Part shown: one piece after another, positions 10,685 to 22,573 of the stretch
Numbering within the stretch: position 1 is the first letter of the stretch
Layout of the letters: every line of letters begins with the position of its first letter
Assembly: GCA_965649825.1 (NCBI GenBank)
Contig: OZ287702.1
Span: 992,001 to 1,056,000 of the forward strand
Direction: 5' to 3'
DNA length: 64,000 nucleotides
DNA from: Penicillus capitatus
Lineage: Eukaryota > Chlorophyta
Position numbers and translations under genes: made by a program
Notes under the pieces: model-generated
Told to the model about the DNA's origin: nothing
The model's database searches: none
What the model saw: the letters and a program-made list of their open reading frames with translations, nothing else

Positions 10685-11397
10685 ACGACACTGTGACCAA
10701 TAACCTTCCCTGGACATTATCCTGTACAGCGTGACTGATAATATCCATGTTTTCCTGTTTGCACCGTTTAAGAGGTTCGAAAAATTCAAATCCAGTAATT
10801 GAGTCATCTTCTGATGAACATGAATTCTGCGCCGCCCCCTGAAGGATCGAAGCTATTCATCTTTTTTTGTTTTTGTGCCGTTCTGACACGTTTGGACGAT
10901 CACGTTTCCAATCTGTGTAGAAGCAAGTATCATTCGTCTGTTTCTTTAAGCCTTTCAACCATCGAGCGACCAGATCTGCTTTTGGTCATCTGCCAAGCCT
11001 CGCTCCTCATCTCGATCTCTTCTCGCAGAGAGGAAGCATGGACAACCATAAAAGAAATTCCTTGTGTCTTTCAAGAAGAGGACGAAGAGCATGAGACCTT
11101 ACAAATACCATTCCCACGAAGACAAGACAGTCCTCGTCATACGTCATTCTTGAAATCGCGCAATTGAATGAACACGTACGCGGCGAAAGAAGAGGTTTGT
11201 CAAGGAACTAGATCTGCTGATCTTTTTATGAAGACTGCGTGATCATCCATCCCGCAACACTTCTGTTGCAGCATTATAGAAGGAGGGAATTTCCAGTAAA
11301 AAAATTCGGTGGGGCATGTTGGCGAGCCAAACTCTTCTGTAAACTCAGGAGCGCGGATAAGAAGACGTGGTGTTGTTTTTAAGAAATGCCTGTTCAT
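10685..11397. other. convergent intergenic region, no confident gene
   Basis: About 710 bp between two convergent genes. A plus-strand open stretch at about 11095-11188 reads SYVILEIAQLNEHVRGERR before a GT and looks somewhat exon-like, but no partner exon was found. Confidence 0.45.
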
Positions 11398-14236
11398 TCA
11401 ACTGACGCCCGGAGGAGATCTGTCTGCATCGACAACATCTCCTTTCGTATATCGCATGGACATCGCTCTCTTAGTCTCTTCGATCTGTTCTTCATAGTTT
11501 GCAAGGGCACATCGCATCTGTTCTCGTATGATCTGTACCATCCCCTGCTGTCTTTCGTCGATCATAGATGGATGTCTACCTGAATCGGCGAGGTTTTCGG
11601 TAACGACGTGTGGTTCTCTCTGTCGGCGTCTCGGTTCTCATCCGCAGCTACGGCGCATTGTATGAGACAACGGATCATGAGAGCGCGGTGGATGTTGTGT
11701 TCATCGTCTTCGATCGACGCCGAGGCGACGAGTTTGTTCAACTTCTTCTGAGTGCGGATGCCGAAAGGCAGGTCGAGCTTCATCGCCTTATCGAGCATCG
11801 TCTGAAGTCCCGCGATCGATAAATCCCATTCTTCCGCGACACTCGTATCTCCTTGCGTTTCTTTCGCTTTTCTTCCCTCGTTTGTCCCTGCGACGCATCT
11901 TAAGGCATTTCTGCCGTTTTAGACACCGCGGAGACCTCTTTCTCGTGTCGACTGTTGTTGACAGGCATCTCTCTCCAAAACCGCGAGCGTCTGAGAATAG
12001 AGATCCTTTAATTGATGGACCGTGCGCCGACGATAAAAGACGACGGGTCGAAGCATTGCATTCGAAAACTCGAAACGCATCTCCTCCTGCGAACGATGTC
12101 TAGCTTTCCTCGACTGCTTGTACAGCAGTCGTTTGCATTGCACGGCATCAAGAATGAGGCCTACAGCTTGGCGAACCTGCACACGTGTTCGTCATACTCC
12201 TGGCAATAACAGAGACGTAACCTTCTGTTCTTTCTGTCGCCGAGCGAGTTCTGCCGAAATCTCTCCACGCCGTGTTTTCCAGATATCTGGACAGAGACGC
12301 ATTCCACGGAGCTGGATTACGCGAGAGACAGGCAAGTCGATGGACGGTCGTGTTGTAAAGCTCCATGTGGCCAAGAAACAGCCAGGACGCTCAGCAGAAA
12401 AAAGAAACCTGATGAAGAGACGGCATCGACAAGACAGACGTAGGGCCAATGACCGATAGACCTGCACTCTTTTGTCTCGCCAGGAAGGAGCACTCCTTCT
12501 TTATCCAGCAGAAAGAACACACTAGATACGTGTGACGATGGCACGTCGTTCTCTGAAAGGGAGGAGCACGAATCCTCAGTTTCTGCAGAGGCTTCTTTTG
12601 CGTTTTCTGATCTCCAGCTGTAGAACAAAGCAGTGTTCCCGTCGTTCTTGACCCATAACGTCTTTTCATCGATATCATTCAGGGACGACAGAAAAAAGAG
12701 TTCTTCCTGCGAGAATGTATAATGGGGAGCTCTCACGGCGAAATACGAGTCGGGGATAGGAATCTCCTGCTGTACACCTCCCGCCTATCATAAGCGGCTG
12801 TCGTGGATCGGCATGAGAGCGAGTATACCGTCTGGCGATCGTCTTCTGTAGAGGGGGCAAGCTTTTCGACAAGATCCGAGCGTGTTCGTCGGAGGACGGA
12901 TTCGACGTCGTCCCACGTCACTTCCTGTGACAGCTTCATCTGCCACGTCTTTTCGATACTCTGTCCCCGAATGATGAGATCTCGACCCGATCGCTCATTT
13001 ACCGACCATCCCTTTACGACACACAAAGCACCTCTGGTAGAGTACGGCCAACTGCTGTCTATATCACCTGCTGTGAGCATTTCTCCTTAAGGCGTGTTGA
13101 ATGAATCCAGTTACGTCCTCTGTTTGAAAGAGATGAGCATTGCGGCACTGCACCATTGCCTCTACGGTGATGGAGTCTCTGACAAATCTCATCATCGACA
13201 TGCGAATGAATCGTGGCGTCATTGCTGTTTATAGAAATGCATCGCGTTGTGCGGTAAGGAGAACGCACTCGTGGAGCTTTCGGCGACTGCGGTCGGTGGC
13301 AGAGGTGAAGAGACCGCTGTAGACACCTCCGACCGGAATCCATTGCTGCCATGCCTCTCTTAAACTCATTTTCCACACACCGCTACCCAGACTCTGATCA
13401 CTCGAAGGCAGATGCGTGGTAAGTCGATCTACGACTTCCATTCTTTCTCTCCACTCGCCACCTAACAAGCACACTCGTATACCGAATGGTGAGCAAGACG
13501 GTTAGCCGAAGAGATATCGGCGCTGTTTGTATCACGGACCTCTTGCCATTGCCAACTGGTCGATCGGAACCTCTAGTTTCTTTGACAGTGCAATAGCAAT
13601 GGCATATCGCGTTCTTTGTTGTTGATCCCAGCGTTTCAAAGATGCACTGCACACAGCATGCTCAGTAATTTGCGAGAGAAGTGCGAAAAATATAGAAGCG
13701 TCGAACACAGTCGTCGTACGTGCTGTTTGGCTGACTCTCTGAAGATGTCGGCTGACGATGGTGCGCCTGCATGTGTGTCAGTGTCGACCTGAGTCGATCT
13801 CTAAGACTCAGATGTCAGATGAGAGGCGCCTGTGTTCTGTGACCTTTCTGTGCAGATATCCGAATAGATGCGACACACGTCCTGCTTTTCGTCTTCATCC
13901 AGATTCTGGATTCTGTTCTTTATCTCTTTCGGAAGACGGAACGTGTCGTCGTCGATGAGCCGTCCGGGCTATCGGAAACGCCATACCGTTTTCAGATCTC
14001 GCGCTTCAAGCGTTTACCTCCGAAGCGATCGATGCTGCCATCTTTTTGATCTCCATTTCGCATTGACAGCTTGAATTCTTAATTTGCGATCGCAGCGATG
14101 ACCATGAATTCGGGGAGAGGCCCAATGCACACTTCCTCAAAGATCGGGCGATGGATCGCGTCGATCGAAAAGAACGGTCGTCGTTATCGTCGGAAAACGG
14201 CAGGCTGAGATTGGCATTTTCCCTATCATTCGCCAT
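11398..14236 (-). CDS. MYCBPAP: MYCBP-associated protein homologue, flagellar central-apparatus candidate
   Basis: Multi-exon minus-strand gene. The strongest segment (about 12736-12400) is an ASH/Hydin-type beta domain: WVKNDGNTALFYSW and, after a splice, KEGVLLPGETK followed by WELYNTTVHRL, as in MYCBPAP. Downstream exons encode helices including FEFSNAMLRPVVFYRRRTV and QLKDLYSQTL, then LPFGIRTQKKLNKLV, and a last exon QGMVQIIREQMRCALANYEE ending at 11398. The N-terminal exons (about 14236-12880) are basic and weakly conserved. In ciliated eukaryotes this family belongs to the axonemal central apparatus (FAP147 in Chlamydomonas). Starts at 14236 or 14254 are possible. Several N-terminal junctions are unresolved. 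Confidence 0.7.
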
Positions 14237-14259
14237 CACGATCGTGACACACATACATC

Positions 14260-17248
14260 ATGGTCGTCGTTTCGCCAATGACAAAAACGCGAAGAAAAGC
14301 AAGGGGTCTCCTTCGGTGCCGCGATGAGGGATCCTCGGTTCTCTTAGATTCGATGTCTCGATATCGCATTGCATCCTACCGACGATGCACTTCTCGTGCA
14401 CTACGAGGTGCGTTTTGCGCCACTTATTCCAATGTCTATTCACCTTTGCCGTCGATAGGTCGCTGACAGACGCCACGATCGGACATCAGGAACCGTCAAA
14501 TGGAGAACGTCTGTGGAAAAGTGCGAGATTCGATGCGGAAAGCATCTCTGTACATTCGCGTTGCAGAATTGCTCTTTCGGAATACGATACGGATCAGAAT
14601 GTTTCACTCGTTGCTCTTGAGCTCGTCGAAAATTGCCCTTGTCTGAAACCAAGTAAGGTGCGAAAAGCTATTCAAGCGTCAGTTACGTTGTGCCGAATGG
14701 AACGTCGGCAAAGATGTCCCCAAAGTTATCGTCATAGAAATCCGACTATGTATTGCAGGTCGCCGTCATCGAGCAACTACTGCGAGAGTACTGTGCAAGA
14801 CGAATGCGCCGCGCCTCCAACGATCCATCCGATATACGTAAAAACGAATGGCACGTCGCCTCCCTCCCTCGCGATCTGCGTTGCGCAGATGACCTCTATC
14901 CAGACGATCTGCCATCGGCGACAGAAGCCACTATTGACTACTTGGATGACTATATCGTGCGCCACCAAACTCTTGGACTTCACCTCCCTATCTTGCGATC
15001 CACTCGCGGCCTCGTCTAGGAAGCACTCTACGAAGATGCTGACATCGAGATTCGAGAAGAAGCCCTGTCGAAGATCGCGGCGCTTTTCGCCGCATCGCAA
15101 CATCTCGAGGTGCAATATCTATGGGTCATCGTGTCGCGAGGCTGATGTCAGGACGCAGGTGCTGTTGCTGCACGACACACTGCTCACCGCATTGTCGCGT
15201 ATGTTTCATGAGGAAGGGAAACGACACATTCATGTCGCCATCCACATCACGAGCGTCTTTGCACAGATCTCGAACTACCCTGAGCTCCACTCCGTCATCG
15301 TTCAGAACAAGATGGGCAGTGGAACACTCTCCTTACTGGAATACATCCTGAAACAGTGCATACCGTCAAGGCAAGAGCGCTTTGGCGACATCTGCTGTTT
15401 GCGCAACGCCATTCAGGTGCCATTCCGGAGGCGAGACGCATCGCGGTGATCTTGATCGACTGGGGGAGCGTACGGCCGACATCCGAGTCACAAATTTGAT
15501 CGTACACTGCCTGCATCTATTACTGAACCTCTCGCAAGACACTGTCATCGAGCATAAGATGCAGCGAAAGGCAAGGCTGTTCACCCGTATCCTGCCGGTG
15601 ACAGAATGCGTGGTGGTCAGGGCATTGTACCCATACTGGCACAGTTGCTCGAGTGGACAACACAGGAGCATGCGATCCAACTCTGTCTTCTGTTCTTGGC
15701 CCGTTTATCAATTCGCCAAGAGACCGTCGTGCAGCTGCAAGATAGCTTCGATGTCTCGATGGTTGTCGCACATGTGACGAGCATACATCCACGTGTGCGT
15801 CAACTGGCTCAACAGCTTATCTACAATCTTTCATTCGACAGCGCGCTCTCAAAGAAGATGGTGGACCATGGATGCATCACGCATGTGCGGCATATACTTG
15901 TCGCGTTTGACGAAATGCTGTGGTGTTTTGCGCAAAGGTCTGTCGATATTTGGGAAAAGAAGGCGATCAGGATCTTCTTCTGCGAATTCTTTATCAGCTG
16001 TCGATCGACGACGGCAATAAATCCACTTTTGCGTACACGGGTCATCTTCCCGCACTGATGGAGATGTTCTTGGAAGAAACGGAGCACGAATCTTCAAAAG
16101 GCGTCCGTCCAGAAGATCTCTGTTCCAATGGCGAGTCTACACTGATCTCTCTCTTTGTCAACCTGACGCTCAGCGAACGAAACTGCGAGGTCTTTAAAGG
16201 GAATATCGTTTGGCATCGCTGCAATGGTCTTTATCAAAGGTCATGTGTGCCGATGATTTTTTTCGGAAGCTTGCGGAGAGGACACTGGAATCCGATAACC
16301 CAATTCTGTTCAAGGTCCTCGCCTTCCGGCATTAAACCAAGCGTTTCTCACAGAATTGCTTCCTCCTTGCCCTCCCTTAGGTGCTCAGAAATATCTGCCA
16401 GCATGATAACCAAGATATTCGCCAAAACTTTATTCCTTTCCTCGACGCTCTCATTCGGAATCTCACAGTGAGTCTCAACAAAACGTCCTCAGCGACGCAG
16501 ATCGCACATTCATAGGGCGATCGTATTTCGAAGGACACGCAGCTGGAGGTCGCTGGCTGTCTCGCCAACCTCTCCATCGATGGCGTCAACTATTATGAAT
16601 ATCTAACACGACATCCACTGATTGCCTGCGTTGAGCGTCTCTTGTCCAGCACAGACACGGAGGACGATCTGTTTCTCGAGATCGTGATGTTCATCCGCGT
16701 TCTCAGCAGCAAACGCACTGCGGCGATCATCTCGCAGTCGACAATGGTTCAGCCCGTCCTCGCCGTTTCTCCGCCCGCCTTTCCGTTTTCTAGATCGATG
16801 ATCTGGTCGGAACTCTGGAAACGAAGAAAGACGACAAAGAAATTCAATTTCAAACGCTCTTAACGATGGAGCAGTTGATGCAGCACGAAGAAACGCAGAT
16901 GGCCATGACAGAACGCACCCAGGTCATGAATCCTGTCCATCGCACAGCTGCGTGCACTGATTTGGTGTCCAGTGCGTGTGCCATCTCATCCTTGCATGGC
17001 ACAGCGAATTCTTAGAGATGCGCCGTGTTGCCGATAGATGTCTCGATGCATTGATGTTCGGCAAAGAGTCCAGTCGATGGCACGACGCCATCCTCACTCG
17101 AAAATTCGAAGCCTATAACCAAGTCTGGCTGGACAGGAATTCGACGCTGCATGAGCAACTCGGTGACCTGGGCAAGGGACTGCGTCGCTCTTCGAGTGGT
17201 TTGAAGAAAACGATCGAACTGGACGACGCGTCCGATGATGATGTTTAA
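14260..17248 (+). CDS. KAP3: kinesin-associated protein KAP, non-motor subunit of heterotrimeric kinesin-2
   Basis: Long armadillo-repeat protein encoded by many exons. Matches to KIFAP3 run in order along the whole gene: [12 protein letters not shown] (about 14380), [28 protein letters not shown], a VEHGCI-like armadillo core, [59 protein letters not shown] and a C-terminal [17 protein letters not shown] then [12 protein letters not shown] links kinesin-2 motors to intraflagellar transport cargo, so this gene alone implies flagella. Donor and acceptor near 14434-14458 fit family similarity only if a 25-nt intron is removed. The first coding exon could not be fixed; 14260 is the nearest upstream ATG. 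Confidence 0.87.
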
Positions 17249-17307
17249 CCGCCTACTCTGTGCATGTGTCGCTGTCGTCGTGTACGGTTGTTTCTCGTGT
17301 GAAGGCG

Positions 17308-17691
17308 ATGGCAACGGGTGTCAATCCAAAAGCGTATCCTCTGGCGCCCGCCGATCTGTCGAATACGATTCTCGACATCGTGCAGCAAGCGCAGAACTAT
17401 AGACAGCTTCGAAAGGGCGCCAACGAGACGACCAAGTGTGTCAACCGAGGAATCGCTGAGTTTATCGTGCTGGCAGCTGATACAGAACCTATAGAGATCG
17501 TTTTGCACCTGCCGTTGCTCTCTGAGGACAAGAATGTGCCTTATGTCTTCGTCCCGTCGAAGGCGGCACTGGGTCGAGCCTGTGGAGTCTCGAGATCCGT
17601 CATCGCCGTGGCTGTCACTGTCAATGAGGGAGGCGCTTTGTCGAGCCAGATAACAAATTTGAAGACAGCGATTGAGAAACTGCTGATTTAA
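17308..17691 (+). CDS. SNU13: U4/U6 snRNP and box C/D snoRNP protein SNU13 (15.5K)
   Basis: Intronless, 127 residues, the usual length of the family. The L7Ae core is clear: [50 protein letters not shown]-like segment and [20 protein letters not shown]13 binds kink-turns in U4 snRNA and box C/D snoRNAs in the nucleus and nucleolus. The gene starts 59 bp after the KAP stop on the same strand, so both share a very short intergenic region. Confidence 0.95.
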   Translation: MATGVNPKAYPLAPADLSNTILDIVQQAQNYRQLRKGANETTKCVNRGIAEFIVLAADTEPIEIVLHLPLLSEDKNVPYVFVPSKAALGRACGVSRSVIAVAVTVNEGGALSSQITNLKTAIEKLLI

Positions 17692-17761
17692 AGGACGACT
17701 TCATCGTGCGCATACCCTTGCAAGGAATCACAGCGCCGTTCTGGGATGGGTCGACGACAAA

Positions 17762-17775
17762 CGGTGCGCGCACCG
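17762..17775. promoter_or_regulatory. 14-bp perfect palindrome CGGTGCGCGCACCG upstream of PCYT1
   Basis: Exact self-complementary sequence, identical to the copy at 61341-61354. It lies between the SNU13 stop and the cytidylyltransferase start, 137 bp before the ATG. Function inferred only from recurrence upstream of genes. Confidence 0.5.
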
Positions 17776-17912
17776 ACGAATCGCCTCATGTCATGTAGGG
17801 GACAGCTCGCCGACGTCGCTTATCGCATGTCTGCGTTGCGGCGTTGCATCGCTGTTCGGAACGGAGACGAAACGACATTCTGGAGCGAATTTCGCATTCT
17901 TAGTGCGTTAAC

Positions 17913-19079
17913 ATGACGAACACATCAGAGAGAAAGATTCGCGTCTATGCCGACGGTACGCGCCGCTTCGGTTTCACACACCGACCGTCCGAGCCTTTCC
18001 AGGGATCTTTGATGTCTTTCATTTTGGACACGCCCGAGCACTCGAACAAGCAAAACACTTGTAATCCGCTCTCTATTGCCGTTCTGGTGTGACAATGCAC
18101 TGAATTGCACAGGTTTCCCAATACGACGCTCATCGTCGGGTGCTGTAGCGACAGGTTGACGTCCAAGAAGAAAGGCAAAACAGTTTTTACAGAAGAGGAG
18201 AGATATGAATCACTGAGGCACTGCAAATGGGTGGACGAAATTGTTCAAGACGCACCATGGGTCGTCACTATGGAATTCCTCGAAAAGCACAGGATCGATT
18301 ATGTAGCCCATGATGATAAACCTTACTCCGATCCTGATGGCCATGCAGATATCTACGACTTTGTAAGAGAGGACATAGATTTTGACAGAGAGAAAATGAT
18401 GGGACATCTCTAGGTCAAGAAGGCCGGAAAATTCAGAGGCATACAGCGTACTGAGGGCATCTCAACAACAGAGATCATTCTGAGAGTGCTTCGAGATTAC
18501 AATGACTATGTATTGAGAAATCTTTCAAGGGGCTATAGTCGTAAAGACATGAATGTTAGTCTTTTCAGAGTGAGAACTCCGCTTATCGTTTTTGTGTGAG
18601 AAACGACAGAATTGGATTTAGGAGAAGCGTATTAGAGCATCGCATAATCTCAAAACACTGAATCAGAGATTACGTGACCAGCGACTGCAGCTCTCCAAAC
18701 ATGTGAAGCTGTTGCCAAAGGAGCTGGCATCTGTACAGTCTCGTCGTAAACTGGCGAAGAGAATCTATCGGAATGGAGAAGAACTGGCACAGAATGTGGA
18801 GCAGATGGTCGGCAAACTGATCAAAGTGAATCTCTTGGAGAAACGCGTTCTCAAAGAAGTCACTTCTCAATTGGCACTGAACCTGGACAAATTTGTCTCC
18901 GGATTTATCAAGTGTGTCTGTCGTCCCGTTGTCGTTCTCTGACACCGACTTGGCGAAATGACAGGTCCTTTGAGGAAGGCTACACGAAATTCGAAGTAGC
19001 CGTCTACAAAACAGTGGGAGAGAAATTCATCCCAGCGAAAAAGGAGGAGGAAGAGGGATTGCTCGAGGCCGATGCATAA
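17913..19079 (+). CDS. PCYT1: choline-phosphate cytidylyltransferase
   Basis: Six exons join in phase: 17913-17955, 18003-18060, 18113-18362, 18414-18569, 18622-18911 and 18965-19079. Catalytic motifs are complete: [12 protein letters not shown] (HxGH), [22 protein letters not shown] and [13 protein letters not shown] long helical region after residue 180, containing [14 protein letters not shown] and [17 protein letters not shown], resembles the membrane-sensing part. The enzyme makes CDP-choline from phosphocholine and CTP, the regulatory step of the Kennedy pathway to phosphatidylcholine. A palindromic motif lies about 140 bp upstream of the start. Confidence 0.92.
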
Positions 19080-19520
19080 GCAGACGTTGATCTAGTTATG
19101 AGATGAGCCGATGTTTAACAACTCTGGCATTGATGATGGAACAAGCACGAGACGCACGCACGCACGCACGCACGCATACGTTAGATCCATCAGTGAGCTG
19201 AATCTTTTTCTTGGCCACAGCCGTCTCATGAACTATTACCCGCATTGGACGGGGAACGTCCTTGATGATGTTTCATTGTGTAGAGCTCTGTTATTTTCGC
19301 ACAAATTCTGAAACTCCTCTACACATAACCGCAAGAGAAGCTTCTTCAACTTCACCAAAACATACAACGCGTCGCTGCAACATGTTCGAAAGCCGATCGG
19401 CGCTTCCGCCCTTGCTGCTGTATCCTTTCGAAGAATCCACTCATTAAGACTTGCCGAAAGGACGGTGAAAAGACAGGGAAGGAGTTTGTTCAGGCGAAGT
19501 GGAGATGTGCACATACATGT
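19080..19520. repeat. intergenic region with a short ACGC microsatellite
   Basis: About 440 bp between convergent genes. The repeat (ACGC)n occupies about 19151-19176. No gene seen. Confidence 0.6.
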
Positions 19521-20256
19521 TTACACATCTCTTGCGTTTTCTTCGATCACAGTCCAAAGGGCATTTGCCAGTTGGACGGGCGTCATGTTCTCGGAATTGA
19601 ATGCGAAGATCTCGCTGTTCCGATCTCCTGTCGCATTGCCTTCATACCGTGTCTCCTCGCTTTCATGCCAGACGACACCCGTCATGCAATGATACAAACT
19701 CAGTGCATTCCTAACGAACCATTCTCACAGAGTGTCGTACAGATGGCGGCGTGCTTGGTTGTCTGCAGTCGATGTTGGTATCGTGTTTCTGTCTCCGTTC
19801 TTGATTCTTCCGCATCCGATAGAGACTCTTTCAGACGGCCGCGTTGGCATTCCAACCCTGTACAGGTGATATCGCTCGAGGAAGCAATGAGCGAAGACAG
19901 GGGTATCTGAATTCTTCTTGGAGTTTCTGGATTGTTCTTTCCATATCGTCGACAGATCGCTTAAGTGATACAACCTCATTCTCTGCGGCCTGCAGCTCTG
20001 AAACGCGCGGTTCTGCTCTCAGCTGCTGTTCTTCGTGGAGGCTCTCTGATAAGGAAACGTGATGTAAGAGATCACAAAACTCGCGGTTGTCGTCACTTTG
20101 AATGGCGTCACTGAGATGTTGCTGGTGTCGTTCAGCAGCTTCGCGCAGCGATCGTTGCGTCTGTCGCCACCAAGTGAGCTTCTCTAAAGACGCATCGTTG
20201 GTGAAGAGTTCGGTGAGTCGATCCAATTCCTTCATCGCCGCTTCCATATCAGCCAT
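19521..20256 (-). CDS. SPC24: probable Spc24 kinetochore protein (NDC80 complex)
   Basis: The N-terminal two thirds form a coiled coil: MADMEAAMKELDRLTELF, then ELQAAENEVVSLKRSVDDME and TIQKLQEEFRYPWLE across a 41-nt intron, then RLKESLSDAEESRTETE. The C-terminal exon reads LYHCMTGVVWHESEE, later FAFNSENMTPV and a final LANALWTVIEEN. The pattern LY-x3-TGI-x-W near the start of a small globular domain, and a terminal LW-x-hydrophobic, fits Spc24. The splice between coiled coil and globular exon (about 19725-19775) did not close in frame, so the model has one open junction. An acidic exon-like stretch upstream (about 20400-20480) could be an extra 5' exon. Confidence 0.52.
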
Positions 20257-20801
20257 TCGTGATACTAGCGACAGTAATTCTGCAGAGCTTTGCACGACGA
20301 AGTGTCACATCAGGCGTTTGCTTCTGATCAGGGAGGATGGATGATACGTCCTACGATCGATCAATCGATCGATCGGACGTCGTTTCGAAATCGGAATCTG
20401 CACCGATATCGGATACGAGCTTCCATGCACGATCGTTGCGTGCAGATCGAACATCTCAATGTTCGTCGCATCTTCTTCGTCCAACCTGTAACGAGATCGT
20501 CGCGATGAGCAGACGTTTTTGATGAGACCTTATGCTTTCGCGCTTTGCACCCATCTATCATCACAAAGGAGAAGGCCAACAAACACCAATTAAAACGAGA
20601 TCGCACGACAGTAGTAGTCTTTTCCTCCTGCTCGAAAGACGTTTACACATTGAAGTTTATGACAAGGCAGAGCTGCAGCAAGATATGGCAGGATGCAATC
20701 AATGGTAAAGCCATTCACGCAGATGAAAGCGCAGCATTCAATTTCAGGTGCAAAACGCAGATGTCTTACGGTCTTCCACTCTTTTGTGTATCTCTCTCAT
20801 A
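20257..20801. other. gap with possible upstream exon, otherwise nothing seen
   Basis: About 545 bp between two minus-strand genes. A minus-strand stretch near 20480-20400 reads LDEEDATNIEMFDLHATIVH and may be a 5' exon of the Spc24-like gene. A CGATC-rich run (ATCGATCAATCGATCGATCG type) lies at about 20355-20372. Confidence 0.4.
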
Positions 20802-22531
20802 CTAATCCTGCTCGTTGGATGGCTGAACGTTACGTTCTTCTTCAGGATTAAAATGCTTGCGTGCGCGTTCCAGTTCCTGTTTCAAACGAGCAGCCTACGG
20901 TACAGGTCGATGGCCAGTCGAGCCATCGCGAAAGCAGCGTCTCTCTTACCATAATAGGCGCATTCTGCAGGACTCTTTCCCTGTTGTACAGCATTTCTCC
21001 TCTTTCTTCTTCCAGATCAGCTGTGCTCAGAGAAATGCGTTCACGATTTTGATCGATATCGACCACAATCGCATACACCTCATCCCCTTCTGCAAACACC
21101 ACCTGCACACATGACGTTCACGATCCGTCTTCCCTTTGTAAAATTCGCACGTCTGGAGAGTAGACAAGTTTCTGCGAAATGTTGCGGACATGGAGGAGAC
21201 CCTTTCTGGGTATACCATCGATTTGCACAAAGGCTCCGTAGGATACGATCTACAGCACAGATACCACCACCATGCCTGTGCAGGAAAGTCACCTCTGCTA
21301 TTTTTCCATGAACAAGAGATCCGATTGTGAGAGTGTCCATATGCTTCAGCGTTTGAGCCTGTTTGCTGCTCACAATGATTCTGCCTCTCGATGATTGGAC
21401 CTCTTTGACACAGACTCTGATCTGCGAATTTTTGTAATGGCTCTCGAAATACTGAAAGACACAAGTTAAGCAGACACCCATCGTTTTTCAAGAAGACACC
21501 TCGTCAGCCACTTCCATGATCTTGGCGTCCTTCTTCGTCAAGTAGCTCCTCGGCAAAAAGCATGTGGCACCGCAAAGTCTCACCATCAACCCTCCCTTGT
21601 TCCGTAAGAGTATCGTAGCTTGAAGTGTCTCTCCTGTCTACATTCAGAGCAATCATCATTGACATCTATCTGTCTTTATGGAGACGAGCCGTTCTTACCA
21701 GGCACAGGTCTCGAATCTGCGAAAGTCGTTTGTAAAGGATCTTTTCATCGAAATGCTTGCCAGAGATGATATATCGATTCTTGCCGTGTTCATTCTCACT
21801 TCTTATCACCCGAACAACCTACGACGCCGATACCCGTCACCCATTCGTTGAAAAATCAACGGCTCCGTTTACCAGTGCTTTGCGCAGTGCATCGACGCCG
21901 AAGTGCTCCTCGATGAACTCACTGCTCGTAAGCTCTATTGTCGAGCTCAGAAGGTTGTTGGAAAACAGCCGATAAGGTAGGAACCTAACAGACATCCACC
22001 TCAATTCTCAAAACCAAATGCACATCCAAACAACGCTTCTGATGATTCGTGATCCACCACGTTTACGAAGACACCAAGTGGATGACGTGAAGGCTGGACT
22101 TGGATCAGGACTTCCTGTCTCACATGTAGTTCGCTCTCGCTGTCTTTCGGCAAGTCTTCTGCTTTGTGTTCGGATGCGGCGATGTCATCCCTCGGCGTCA
22201 CATCTGCTGCACTCTGGTCCACTTGGAACCCTGGCTCTGCTTCTGACACTCTGTTGTCCTCCTCTTTGTTGAAGGTCATCTCGAAGGACGCGTCGACATC
22301 CTCGGATGGAGAAAGAGCCGTTTCGCAGTGGGCATTTTCCGTTACGTCGCTCTGAACGGCGCACGAGAGTTTGCGTCTGTGTTGCGCGGCGGCAAAGAGG
22401 AATCGACCACTATGGCGCCTGATCTCTTTGGTCGAATAGACCCTTGCCTGCACTCGACGTACGATAGAGTACGAAGTCGGCGCAGTACTGAAGGCGCTGT
22501 TCTCAAAGCGGGAAACGACGGCAGAAAACAT
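20802..22531 (-). CDS. plastid S1-domain RNA-binding protein
   Basis: Minus-strand gene with a typical organelle transit peptide (MFSAVVSRFENSAFSTAPTS, no acids, RVQARVYST) followed by an acidic linker and about three S1-type OB folds. The best is the last: GSLVHGKIAE, IVSYGAFVQIDGIPRKGLLH, VRNISQKLVYSPD, GDEVYAIVVDIDQNRERISL. An earlier one reads GETLQATILLRNKGGLMVRL. Introns of about 50 nt were joined in phase from about 21980 to the stop at 20802; only the junction near 21985-22010 remains open. S1 proteins with this layout act in plastid mRNA handling or translation. The start lies 42 bp from the RSP2 start. Confidence 0.75.
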
Positions 22532-22573
22532 CGAAGCCGAAAGAAACCCCACAACCGATCAACGTGGCAATTG

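Noticed and set aside
19151-19176. The ACGC run considered as a telomere-like or regulatory array.
   Set aside because: Too short and simple; a plain microsatellite between convergent genes.
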